9,968 nucleotides of DNA from an uncultured Lachnospiraceae bacterium. Lineage in GTDB: Bacteria > Bacillota > Clostridia > Lachnospirales > Lachnospiraceae. Position numbers and translations under genes: made by a program. The stretch spans positions 1-9,968 of the forward strand of contig CANRMO010000087.1 in the NCBI GenBank assembly GCA_947631755.1, written 5' to 3'. Within the stretch, counting starts at the first letter, position 1. Each line of letters starts with the position of its first letter. The notes under the pieces are model-generated. The model was not told the DNA's origin, searched no databases, and was given only the letters and a program-made list of their open reading frames with translations. Shown here piece after piece: positions 1 to 7,588 of the stretch.

Positions 1-801
1 CACATTCAGCGAGACTTTCTTTTCTTTCCCCTCATCGGAAAAGGCCATGGTAAACTGAACCGGAATGCCGGAAATCTCCAGAGTCCCACTCATGCCTGTC
101 AGCTGCCCGTCATCCTCATATAGATCCAGGATCCAGTCACAGCTGCTATCCGGCGAAAAGGACAAAAAGGCAGTTCCGACCGCCGGGATACTGTCTTTCA
201 GAATCCGGTTTACGGTCTCTTTTGGCACCGTGATCTTATACCCCTCTTTTCCCCCTTGCTGCAAAGCCTCGACCGACATACCGTCCCTGCATGTTTTCAA
301 AAAATCTTTCTTTTTGCTGTTATGTTTCCAGCGCACTGCCCTGGCAGGCAGAAGCTCCGGTAAGACAGCAATTGTCTCTTTCCCCCTCTTATGATAAAGG
401 GTACAAGAGAGCTTTTTATTCTTTTTCTTTGCGCTGGCACTGTACCGATACAAACTGCCATCCCCCTCCCACAACTGTTCAAAGGACAGGACAGAACCGG
501 GCAGCCCCGGCCAGCCGGAGACAGTTACCCCCTCTCCCACATGGAGGTCTGAAATCGTCACCTTTCTCATCCCTCCCTCTCTCTCCCACGCGCTCTTAAG
601 TTCATCCAGTCCGATGCACTCACTGGTGGATAAATGACCAAATTTCCCCGGCAGCTGTGCCAGAAGTTTCATTGCTTTTGCCTGGTCCGACATAACCGTC
701 CCGCGCAGCGCCACCGCCGCAAATGTCACAAGTCCAGCCAGAAAAACTCCGACCGCCACAACAAGGGCCATGCGGATCTTTCTATTCTTTTGCGTTTCCA
801 T
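1..801 (-). CDS. Membrane-anchored extracytoplasmic protein of unknown function, 5' part (C-terminus outside window)
   Basis: The frame is open from an ATG at 799-801 to the window edge, giving 267 residues with no stop, so the gene is partial. The N-terminus has basic residues (K5, R7, K8, R10), then one hydrophobic segment at about residues 11-34. There is no lipobox Cys and no obvious cleavage site, so it is probably an uncleaved anchor with the remainder outside the membrane. The outer part is polar, with a lysine-rich patch (about 125-131) and a C-terminal stretch (about 186-267) of alternating hydrophobic and polar residues suggesting beta strands. I do not recognise the family; a lipoprotein-like beta fold resembling LolA or DUF6612 proteins is possible but weakly supported. 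A purine-rich GGGGGAAA lies just before the ATG. The gene follows the glycosylhydrolase gene after 43 bases with no terminator, so the two are probably cotranscribed. Confidence 0.75.
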   Translation of the reverse strand, partial: METQKNRKIRMALVVAVGVFLAGLVTFAAVALRGTVMSDQAKAMKLLAQLPGKFGHLSTSECIGLDELKSAWEREGGMRKVTISDLHVGEGVTVSGWPGLPGSVLSFEQLWEGDGSLYRYSASAKKKNKKLSCTLYHKRGKETIAVLPELLPARAVRWKHNSKKKDFLKTCRDGMSVEALQQGGKEGYKITVPKETVNRILKDSIPAVGTAFLSFSPDSSCDWILDLYEDDGQLTGMSGTLEISGIPVQFTMAFSDEGKEKKVSLNV

Positions 802-844
802 TGATTTCCCCCAGAACTCTTTTACTCCACACAGGAAGCTCTTT

Positions 845-2125
845 CTATGATTTCTTTTTCCCTTTCACACGGATCAGACAGGATTTTTTCAGACTTCCGT
901 AATAAGCGTAAACCCGCACCTTTCCGGCCCGCTTTGCCTTTACGCGGCCGGATTTCGACACAGATGCCACTCTGCTGTTGGAGACTTTCCATTTAATCTT
1001 TGCCTGTACCCGGGACAGAGAGGCCGTCGCTCTCAGCTTAATCTTCTGCCCGGCACGCATTGTCTTCTTTTTCCTGCTGATCTTTAGCGTACTGATCTTT
1101 GCCAGATAATTTTTCATCTCAGGATAAGCTCCTGACCGATACAGATCTGAATAGGCAAACAGCACATACCCCTCTGTGTTCCCCTTTTTGATCAGGGACA
1201 GCTGGCTCGCAATATTATTGGACTTGCGGCTCCATCCCGGATCTTCCGACAGACGGTATCCCGCTTTGTAGAGGGCGAGCCCGACATACATCGGGACATC
1301 GTTCTCATTGATCGACCTCCATTTGGCAAGCCGCTCAGAAAATAATTTCTTCTTTTTCCCCGACATGATATACTGGTCAGACCAATAGATCTGCGGCACA
1401 ATATAATCAACAAAACCCTCCTGGGACAGCCATGTGCGGACATCTGCACCGATCTTCTCACAATAGGAAATGTCCCCCGCCGGGCTGATGCCAAATTTAA
1501 GTTTTCTGTCTTTTTCTTTTACAGCGTCGTAAACCCTGCTGACCATATCATTTACATTGTCCATCCGGTCCGACTGGGACACTTTATTGTATTTTTTCTC
1601 ATTCGTGGGATAAAAATAATCGTCAAAATGGATGCCGTCCACATCATAATTTGCAACGATCTCCTCCACCTGGGAGACAATCCTTTTCGTAGTCGTCTCC
1701 AATCCAGGATCAAGAACTTTCTTTTTCGTCACACGGTATGGGTTCATCCACGCATGGAATTCAATGCCATAGGCGTGTGCGTAGGAAATAACGATCTTCA
1801 GCGGATCATAGGAAAGTGCTTCTCCGCCCTTGGATATTTTTTTGCTCCAGCCCACAACCTTTGACGGATAGATCGCGTCATCATAGGAGCGGACGTGGAA
1901 ATATACCGTATTACACCCATTTGCCTTGATCCGCCGGAACACCTGCTTCGCATTTTCCCGGAACTCACTCTCCGACTTGTTGCTCAGCCCCAGATCCTCA
2001 TATTCAAAACAGGAGACCCACACTCCCCTGCTGCTAAGGCTCCCCGCCTCCGAACTTGTCTTCTGTCCCATCCCCAGTAATAACGCAGCTACGACTACTG
2101 CCAACACACAACACAGACGTCTCAC
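845..2125 (-). CDS. Secreted family-10 glycosylhydrolase-like protein (GHL10, YngK type) with C-terminal Ig-like domain
   Basis: The product has 426 residues. A signal peptide is visible (Arg2-Arg3, hydrophobic core about 5-20, no lipobox). The GHL10-like domain (PF02638 family) covers about 31-342. Its landmarks are RGVWVS (33-38), HAWMNPYR (124-131), DGIHFDDYFYP (163-173), ISPAGD (213-218) and PQIYW (244-248). These acidic and aromatic motifs mark the TIM-barrel active-site face in this family; the substrate is unsettled but usually taken to be a cell-wall or other extracellular polysaccharide. Residues about 346-421 look like a bacterial Ig-like Big_2 domain (ASVSKSGRVKAKRAGKVRVYA region is typical), and the protein ends in a basic tail. 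The start is GTG, supported by AAAGGAAGG six bases upstream. It lies 53 bases after the HD-GYP/GGDEF gene, suggesting one operon. The family call is firm; catalysis and substrate are inferred. Confidence 0.9.
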   Translation of the reverse strand: MRRLCCVLAVVVAALLLGMGQKTSSEAGSLSSRGVWVSCFEYEDLGLSNKSESEFRENAKQVFRRIKANGCNTVYFHVRSYDDAIYPSKVVGWSKKISKGGEALSYDPLKIVISYAHAYGIEFHAWMNPYRVTKKKVLDPGLETTTKRIVSQVEEIVANYDVDGIHFDDYFYPTNEKKYNKVSQSDRMDNVNDMVSRVYDAVKEKDRKLKFGISPAGDISYCEKIGADVRTWLSQEGFVDYIVPQIYWSDQYIMSGKKKKLFSERLAKWRSINENDVPMYVGLALYKAGYRLSEDPGWSRKSNNIASQLSLIKKGNTEGYVLFAYSDLYRSGAYPEMKNYLAKISTLKISRKKKTMRAGQKIKLRATASLSRVQAKIKWKVSNSRVASVSKSGRVKAKRAGKVRVYAYYGSLKKSCLIRVKGKKKS

Positions 2126-2131
2126 AACAAA

Positions 2132-2140
2132 CCTTCCTTT
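2132..2140 (-). promoter_or_regulatory. Ribosome-binding site that supports a GTG start
   Basis: AAAGGAAGG on the minus strand lies six bases before the GTG at 2123-2125. No in-frame ATG in this gap has comparable support, and the GTG is followed directly by a basic residue pair and a hydrophobic signal peptide core, so GTG is the likely start of the glycosylhydrolase-like gene. Confidence 0.75.
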
Positions 2141-2178
2141 CCTTTTTATCGTACAACATACAATGATATAAGCCTTGT

Positions 2179-4344
2179 TTACCTGGCTGCACTGCCTCTG
2201 TCCGTCTGGCTCAGATCCGCCAGGTCATAGTGGACAACAATATCTTTTTTATCATACATTCTGAAAAATACCGTCATAATGTGGTCAATCACTGAGCGGC
2301 CGGCCGTCTCATCCATATCCGCCAGTGACAGGACCCGCTGTGTACTGCTGAATTTTGTCACGCTGTCAATCTTGCGCACGGAGTAGGCCACCGCCTGCTC
2401 CAGAAAATCCATGACATGGTCGCGCTCCTCCACCGAGACATCCTTTCCCTCCTTTTCATGAAGGGTGAACATCACAAGGCAGACACAGCCATCATGTTCT
2501 TTTGCCATCCGCCGGACTACCCGGCAGGTGTGTTCCATCTCCGGATAGTTATAATGCTTTTCGCTCTCATCTTCATTTCCCCGGATCCGGCGCAGCAGCC
2601 TCTCCAAATCCACACCGGAATGACAGAGATCCCTCTCTGCACTTCCCTCATGGTGAACATAATAGGTCTCGCCACCCTGTTCTTTCGCATAATATAACGC
2701 CCTGTCTGCTTTCTGCAATAGAGTGGGAAATGACTCTTTCCCCTTTTCCCCCATCACAATGCCGACAGAGACAGAGAGATCTCTCAGCTCACTGTTCTTC
2801 CCGGCCCTCTGTCTCACCGCCCGCAAAAACTTCTCCGCCAGACGGATGGCATCTTCTTCTGACTTCGTATCCTCAAAAAGTGCGACGAACTCATCCCCTC
2901 CAAAACGGTAGATCACGACATCATCCCGCATCTGGCGGATACACTCCACTGTCTCTTTTAAGAAAAGGTCTCCCCGCACAAATCCTGTCCGGATGTTGAC
3001 TTTCCGAAAACTGTCCAGATCAAAAAACATCAGGCAGCCGTCGTGTTCTTTTAGGGATTTTTTCATAATATTCTCCCCGCTGCTCCGGTTATAAACCCCG
3101 GTCAGCTCATCATACAGCATATCTTCTACGGCCCGCATCTCATTTTTCTCCATCACGCGGCTGAGAATGGTGGTCGCCTCAGCAATTTCTTTCTCCGCCG
3201 TCTTATCGGAATCTATCTTTTCCAGACGCTCTTCTTTTAAAAGCCGGATCATGGCTTTCGCCGCCTCCGGGTCAAACTGCGTGCCGACCCCCTCTTCCAG
3301 TTCTCTCATCACCTTGTCATTATCCAGCTGTTTTCGGTAAATGCGGTTGCTCGTCATGGCATCATAGGCGTCCGCCACGGAAATGATCCGGGCGATAAAG
3401 GGAATCTCCTGGCCTTTCAGCCCCTCCGGGTATCCCCTGCCGTCATATCTCTCGTGGTGGTATTTGGCGCCGATATCAATGCCTGGGATCATGTTGATAT
3501 CCTTTAAAATCTCTCCGCCGGTCACTGTGTGCTGCTTCATCAGATGATACTCCTCATCCGTCAGCTTCCCCGGCTTATTCAGCACAGAATCCGGCACGCC
3601 AATCTTTCCGATATCGTGTAACAGCGCCACAAACCGGATGTTCTGCACCTCATCTTCGGACAATCCCAGTTCCTCCGCAATGGCGGCAGAATACTCAGAC
3701 ACCCGCTTGGAATGGCCCTGAGTGTACTCATCTTTTGCGTCAATCGTATTCGCGATAGTCGCAATACTCTGCAGCGTCATTTTCTGGATCTGATTATTTT
3801 TTTCATCCAGCATATGCAGATATGCCGTATTTTCATTTGTAATCTCATCATACAATTTTGTGGCCACATAGGAGCCCCCGAAACAGAGAAACAAAAGAGC
3901 GAGCTGTATCTCCCCGTCTTTGCTGCTCTGTAACGTCATCGAGCCGTTTAAAAATTTCAATCCCACAGAGATGAGATTGACGGCCATGGACGCCGCCCCG
4001 GTGGCAAGAATCAGCCCCGGCTGGTGGTACAGCACAAGAAATGATAGCATCGGCAAAATATAGCTGAATACCATACTGGTGCTCCCTGTCATCATACTGA
4101 ACAGATACATCAGAAAATATCCGGCGACTATATAATAGCGGAGACGCACCATATCTGGTTTTTTAAAATATAACAGCATACAGATGACTGCCGGCAGTGC
4201 CGTCACAAGCATAAACACAAGCAGATAGGGGAGCGTCCGCTCTCCTTTCATCACTTCCCCCACATATGACACAAACAAAATACCGACAATAATCATCCAT
4301 CCCACAACAAGATCCCGGTTTATCTTGTGTACATGTGAATCCAT
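2179..4344 (-). CDS. Membrane cyclic-di-GMP protein: HD-GYP phosphodiesterase, GGDEF diguanylate cyclase, degenerate GGDEF-like tail
   Basis: The product has 721 residues. About six hydrophobic segments lie within residues 12-162, followed by a short linker. The HD-GYP domain (about 190-375) has the expected metal and signature residues: H211, H243-D244, K247, H272, H296-H297-E298, G304-Y305-P306 and D325, so it should hydrolyse c-di-GMP. The GGDEF domain (about 405-562) has DELTGVYNR (412-420), a metal Asp at D442, guanine-contact N450 and D459, and GGDEF at 482-486, so it should make c-di-GMP. The retained D459 argues against the Ser-type cGAMP-making variants. Its inhibitory site reads RDDV (473-476) rather than RxxD. 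Residues about 595-712 look like a second GGDEF fold with SSTQR (666-670) in place of GGDEF and RxxD at 657-660. A GGAGGG ribosome site precedes the ATG by five bases, and a promoter lies upstream. Net activity cannot be read from sequence. Confidence 0.95.
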   Translation of the reverse strand: MDSHVHKINRDLVVGWMIIVGILFVSYVGEVMKGERTLPYLLVFMLVTALPAVICMLLYFKKPDMVRLRYYIVAGYFLMYLFSMMTGSTSMVFSYILPMLSFLVLYHQPGLILATGAASMAVNLISVGLKFLNGSMTLQSSKDGEIQLALLFLCFGGSYVATKLYDEITNENTAYLHMLDEKNNQIQKMTLQSIATIANTIDAKDEYTQGHSKRVSEYSAAIAEELGLSEDEVQNIRFVALLHDIGKIGVPDSVLNKPGKLTDEEYHLMKQHTVTGGEILKDINMIPGIDIGAKYHHERYDGRGYPEGLKGQEIPFIARIISVADAYDAMTSNRIYRKQLDNDKVMRELEEGVGTQFDPEAAKAMIRLLKEERLEKIDSDKTAEKEIAEATTILSRVMEKNEMRAVEDMLYDELTGVYNRSSGENIMKKSLKEHDGCLMFFDLDSFRKVNIRTGFVRGDLFLKETVECIRQMRDDVVIYRFGGDEFVALFEDTKSEEDAIRLAEKFLRAVRQRAGKNSELRDLSVSVGIVMGEKGKESFPTLLQKADRALYYAKEQGGETYYVHHEGSAERDLCHSGVDLERLLRRIRGNEDESEKHYNYPEMEHTCRVVRRMAKEHDGCVCLVMFTLHEKEGKDVSVEERDHVMDFLEQAVAYSVRKIDSVTKFSSTQRVLSLADMDETAGRSVIDHIMTVFFRMYDKKDIVVHYDLADLSQTDRGSAAR
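2209..2562 (-). other. Degenerate second GGDEF-like domain (within the HD-GYP/GGDEF protein)
   Basis: This segment encodes residues about 595-712. It aligns by eye with the second half of a GGDEF domain. The hydrophobic strand VCLVMFTL (621-628) matches the position of the strand carrying the metal Asp. RKIDSVTKFSSTQRVLSL (657-674) matches the usual run RxxD, five residues, GGDEF, hydrophobic strand. The signature has become SSTQR at 666-670, so it cannot be catalytic. R657 and D660 sit at the exact I-site spacing (nine and six residues before the signature). The domain assignment is inference from pattern; profile-profile comparison or a structure model would settle it. Confidence 0.6.
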
Positions 4345-4411
4345 AGCAGCCCTCCGTTCCGGTGCGCAAAAATGCGAAATCCAATTTTTTACATCATTTT
4401 CATCAACTTAC

Positions 4412-4440
4412 AGTATATCACACAATATCCGATTTCACAA
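4412..4440 (-). promoter_or_regulatory. Sigma-A type promoter of the HD-GYP/GGDEF gene
   Basis: On the minus strand, TTGTGA (4435-4440) and TATACT (4412-4417) are separated by exactly 17 bases. Transcription would start near 4405, giving a leader of about 60 bases before the ATG at 4344. It lies in the widest gap of the window (4345-4472), which supports a separate transcription unit for the c-di-GMP protein and the two genes after it. No operator or riboswitch fold was recognised in the leader. Confidence 0.7.
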
Positions 4441-4472
4441 CCACGAACGTCACGCTTTGCGAGACTGCCCCC

Positions 4473-6656
4473 CTATTCGGCGGTCAGCTTGAAATACAGC
4501 ATCTCCGGATCATCCTCTGTTATCTGGTGAAATACGCCGCTCTCCATATCATAGTACCCGTACAGCTCCGGCTCATCTTCCTCTTCCTCCCAGTCCTCTT
4601 CCTCAGCATCCCCCTCCCCTTCTTCATAATAACGGGCCAGGCATTTCCCCTCTGCAATGGTTATGATATCATAATCAGCAACCCCATTTTCTTTCAGAGT
4701 CTCCGTCATCTTTTCCTCATATTGCAGAACCGGGCTGTTGTCTTCCGGGCTGCAGCTGAACACAGCCTCCTCCGCCATCAGATACAGACGGCCTCCGTAA
4801 GTAAAGATACTGCCACCAAAGTATGTGCCGTCTTCCCCGCTGAAATTTATTTTATTTTCTTTGTATGCCTTTTTTATGTCATTTCCCCTGATAAACACCC
4901 TCTTTTTTCCGGTCTCTGCATCATACACCCAGATATCATAAGACTGCTGGACACCGTAAAAGATCTTATTCCCCTCCCTGTAATATAACACAGGGGCGGC
5001 AGTATAGCAGTTTTCATCAATTATCTCTACCCGGTCCTCACCCAGTCTGTAAATAGAAAACCCGTAGACATTTCTCTTCTTTCCCTCTTTTACCGGTTTC
5101 GTCTTGAAAATGATACAGTCCCCGCACTTATTATCCAACATTGACCCCCCAATTGAGTGGCCCGTTTCCGGGGCATTTTTTATTTTAATAAATTTTTTAT
5201 CTGACCGGTCATACACCGTAAATTCATGGTTACAGGTGATATATGCAAGGTATCTCTCATCAGCATATAAGCATCCATTAAAGGCATACAAATCCTCATC
5301 GTCCGCACCCACTTTTGTGATCTTCTCCATCTTCCACACCTGGGGCATCTCCCCGTCCCCTTCCCGCGAAATCGGTATCGTATAGAGAACCGCCGTTGCA
5401 TATGAACCCGGATATCTCTGGATGATCAGCTCTTCATTGTTTACATAAAGAAGCGTTCCCTCTTTCAATGCAATCGTTCGGATATAAGCGCCGTCCAGAC
5501 CCCGCTGCTCAATCCCGTTTTCGGTCTCAATATAGATCATATAGTCATTGCAATAGGAATACTTGCTATCCCCGTCTTTAATGGGCTGGATCTTCTGCCC
5601 GGCGTCCGCCTCTCTCTCTGTGGCAAACACCGCATCGTCCTCCCGCAGCCCGCCACTGTCTTTTAGAGAATAGCGCAGCCCCCGGCTCCTGCCCCCGGCC
5701 ATCACATCAAGCCAGAGCTCATCTCCTCTCACCGACAGCCGCCTCACAAAACAGCTCTCATTTTCCCCCGCGCCGAGCATCTCCCGGATCTCATTTTCCC
5801 GGATCAGAACTTTCTTTTCCCCGGCCTGGCATTGATAACTCCACACATCACAGGAAACTCCTCCCTCCTGTCCCTCCAGCAGCCCCGTATAGAAAAATGC
5901 GCCATTTCCGGAGTCCGCAAGGCTCATTGCCGTAAAATTATCCGCAATCTTTTCTGTCTCGCGGCTCCCTATGCGGTGTACATAGAGTGGTTTCTTTTGC
6001 TGGACGTCCTTTTTATACCCCTCCAGCAATACAAAATCTCCCTCTTTGTCCCGCTCCCAGTCCGCCCGGACGCCCACACAGGTGAATTTATTTTCCCCGT
6101 CACAGGACATCTCATAATTTCCCGCTTTTACATTATTTTCATTGTCTCTCCGGTTCCTCACATGAAATCTGCCGTCAAAAGAAAAATAGAGGATATAGTT
6201 TTTATCTACATACAACGCATTGTCAAGATCGATCTCTTCTCTCTCTTTGGAGGAGACAAGCACCTCATGCTTTTCAGGCAATGGGATCTCCCCCTCCTCT
6301 GTCCGCCTGAGCGGGATGGAACACAGGTCATCCTCCGTATTGCCATAGAGGATCTCATCCGGATTCACGGCGAGGAGAGTAACCAGAATCCCAAATTCAC
6401 TCTCCTCCCCGATGTCTTCATACGTGATCGTCCGAAGCAGTTTCCCGTCGAAATCCCGCTGTTCTATCCCTTTTTCTGTCTGGGTATAGACAGCATGATC
6501 CGTGACAAAACTGCCCTCTTTATCTGGGGCAGTTTCCTCCGTTCTTATTCCCGCCCCGCTCACACTGGCCCTTTCGCTGGCCGTGTTGTCAGAGGCGCAC
6601 CCGGCCAGCAGATATGCCGCCAGCAGCCCGGCAAAAACAATACTCCCTTTTCTCAT
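4473..6656 (-). CDS. Large lipoprotein with two similar halves, probably beta-propeller-like; function unknown
   Basis: The product has 727 residues. It starts with a lipoprotein signal peptide (R2-K3, hydrophobic 5-18) and a lipobox LAGC at 17-20, so it should be lipidated at Cys20 and face outward. Two halves repeat the same motif order. GIEQRDFDGKLLRTI (63-77) matches GIEQRGLDGAYIRTI (381-395). ALYVDKNYILYFSFDGRF (147-164) matches CLYADERYLAYITCNHEF (462-479). GEKKVLIRENEIREML (279-294) matches GKKRVFIRGNDIKKAY (583-598). A GDELWL / GGRLYL pair follows. Short strand-rich repeats of this kind suggest a propeller fold such as DUF5050 or TolB-like proteins, which is inference. Residues about 678-697 are almost all Glu and Asp. 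The ATG was chosen for its ribosome site and signal peptide; an in-frame upstream extension overlaps zupT and is not credible. It lies 55 bases after zupT and is probably cotranscribed with it. Confidence 0.85.
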   Translation of the reverse strand: MRKGSIVFAGLLAAYLLAGCASDNTASERASVSGAGIRTEETAPDKEGSFVTDHAVYTQTEKGIEQRDFDGKLLRTITYEDIGEESEFGILVTLLAVNPDEILYGNTEDDLCSIPLRRTEEGEIPLPEKHEVLVSSKEREEIDLDNALYVDKNYILYFSFDGRFHVRNRRDNENNVKAGNYEMSCDGENKFTCVGVRADWERDKEGDFVLLEGYKKDVQQKKPLYVHRIGSRETEKIADNFTAMSLADSGNGAFFYTGLLEGQEGGVSCDVWSYQCQAGEKKVLIRENEIREMLGAGENESCFVRRLSVRGDELWLDVMAGGRSRGLRYSLKDSGGLREDDAVFATEREADAGQKIQPIKDGDSKYSYCNDYMIYIETENGIEQRGLDGAYIRTIALKEGTLLYVNNEELIIQRYPGSYATAVLYTIPISREGDGEMPQVWKMEKITKVGADDEDLYAFNGCLYADERYLAYITCNHEFTVYDRSDKKFIKIKNAPETGHSIGGSMLDNKCGDCIIFKTKPVKEGKKRNVYGFSIYRLGEDRVEIIDENCYTAAPVLYYREGNKIFYGVQQSYDIWVYDAETGKKRVFIRGNDIKKAYKENKINFSGEDGTYFGGSIFTYGGRLYLMAEEAVFSCSPEDNSPVLQYEEKMTETLKENGVADYDIITIAEGKCLARYYEEGEGDAEEEDWEEEEDEPELYGYYDMESGVFHQITEDDPEMLYFKLTAE

Positions 6657-6661
6657 ATTGT

Positions 6662-6670
6662 CCACCTTCC
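6662..6670 (-). promoter_or_regulatory. Ribosome-binding site that decides the lipoprotein start
   Basis: GGAAGGTGG on the minus strand lies five bases before the ATG at 6654-6656. This places the start directly in front of the signal peptide and rejects the upstream in-frame start codons, which lie inside zupT. Confidence 0.8.
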
Positions 6671-6711
6671 CTTTTTCTCTTCCAAACGTATCTCCGTCTG
6701 AACCAATACAC

Positions 6712-7584
6712 TCAGATAAATAGTAACAGGCTGACCGCCATGACAAACATCCCGGCCACCAGGCCGTAAACCGAGGAGTGGTGTCCCCCGCACATTCCAC
6801 TTTCTTTGAACCCTGGGGACTCCGGCAATATAGCTGTCTCCGGCTGCCGGGCCGCCGGGAGCAGCTCGTCAAAGGAAATAAATACCATGATCCCCGCAAC
6901 CCCCGCAAAAATAATCCCAAATACGACATCATTCATGACCGGCATCAGCACAAGCCACCCGATCAGAGCCCCCACCGGTTCCGCCAGTCCGGACAAAAAT
7001 GAATAACAGAAAGCTCTCCTCCGGGAACCGGTGGCCTGGTAGATGGGCACAGACACAGCGATCCCCTCCGGTATGTTGTGGATAGCGATGGCAAACACAA
7101 TAGGAACTGCCACTTCCGGTTCCTGGAGAGCAGATACAAATGTCGCCAGCCCCTCCGGAAAATTGTGGATGGCAATGGCCAGCGCCGTAAATATCCCTGT
7201 GCGCATCAGCCCGCGGTCCATAGTTCTCCCGGCAGCCGGACAGAGAATCTTCTCATTTTTCTCTTCAACCAGCCGGATCTCATGTGGATTTTCATCTCTG
7301 GGAATAATTTTATCAATGACTGCGATCAGAACAATCCCACCAAAAAAAGAAAGTACTGCCACCCAGCTCCCCAGCCGCTCCCCCAATTGTGCGGCAAGCG
7401 GCCTCTGCGCCTTGGCGATGATCTCCACCATGGAGACGTACACCATCACCCCCGCTGAAAATCCCAGGCTCACAGACAGAAACACCCGGTTTGTGCGCTT
7501 TGCCACAAATGCAATGCAGCTCCCGATCCCTGTACTTAATCCGGCAAGTAACGTAAGCATAAATGCCACCAGTACATGACTCAT
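6712..7584 (-). CDS. zupT: ZIP-family divalent metal transporter (ZupT-like)
   Basis: The product has 290 residues, slightly longer than E. coli ZupT (257). It is a polytopic membrane protein carrying the two ZIP signature segments: AIAIHNFPEGLATF around 136-149 (HNFPEG at 140-145) and AIAIHNIPEGIAVS around 165-178 (HNIPEG at 169-174). These His, Asn and Glu residues form the metal path in this family. LSGLAEPVGA (198-207) and SFDELLPAA (237-245) are further ZupT-type landmarks. A charged loop at about 93-125 separates the first three membrane segments from the rest. It should import Zn or other divalent cations (Fe, Mn, Co in characterised ZupT); specificity cannot be read here. The ATG at 7582-7584 is preceded by AAGGGGGG with a six-base spacer. 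That site lies inside a long inverted repeat, which suggests translational control. It follows cysK by 102 bases. Confidence 0.93.
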   Translation of the reverse strand: MSHVLVAFMLTLLAGLSTGIGSCIAFVAKRTNRVFLSVSLGFSAGVMVYVSMVEIIAKAQRPLAAQLGERLGSWVAVLSFFGGIVLIAVIDKIIPRDENPHEIRLVEEKNEKILCPAAGRTMDRGLMRTGIFTALAIAIHNFPEGLATFVSALQEPEVAVPIVFAIAIHNIPEGIAVSVPIYQATGSRRRAFCYSFLSGLAEPVGALIGWLVLMPVMNDVVFGIIFAGVAGIMVFISFDELLPAARQPETAILPESPGFKESGMCGGHHSSVYGLVAGMFVMAVSLLLFI

Positions 7585-7588
7585 CAAA

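Noticed and set aside
4365..4376. Small hairpin CGCA/TGCG in the leader of the HD-GYP/GGDEF gene
   Set aside because: A four-base stem is too short to call; no c-di-GMP riboswitch motif was seen around it.
4362..4988. Plus-strand open frame of 208 codons
   Set aside because: Mostly antisense to the 3' end of the lipoprotein gene and running across the HD-GYP/GGDEF promoter region; it has no coding features.
5832..6701. Plus-strand open frame of 289 codons
   Set aside because: It lies antisense within the lipoprotein gene, has no ribosome site and no recognisable motif; it is a by-product of that gene's codon use.
6657..6932. In-frame extension of the lipoprotein gene, with upstream start codons back to 6932
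   Set aside because: It would overlap the 3' end of zupT by more than 200 bases, has non-protein-like composition, and would bury the lipoprotein signal peptide. The ATG at 6656 has a clear ribosome site.
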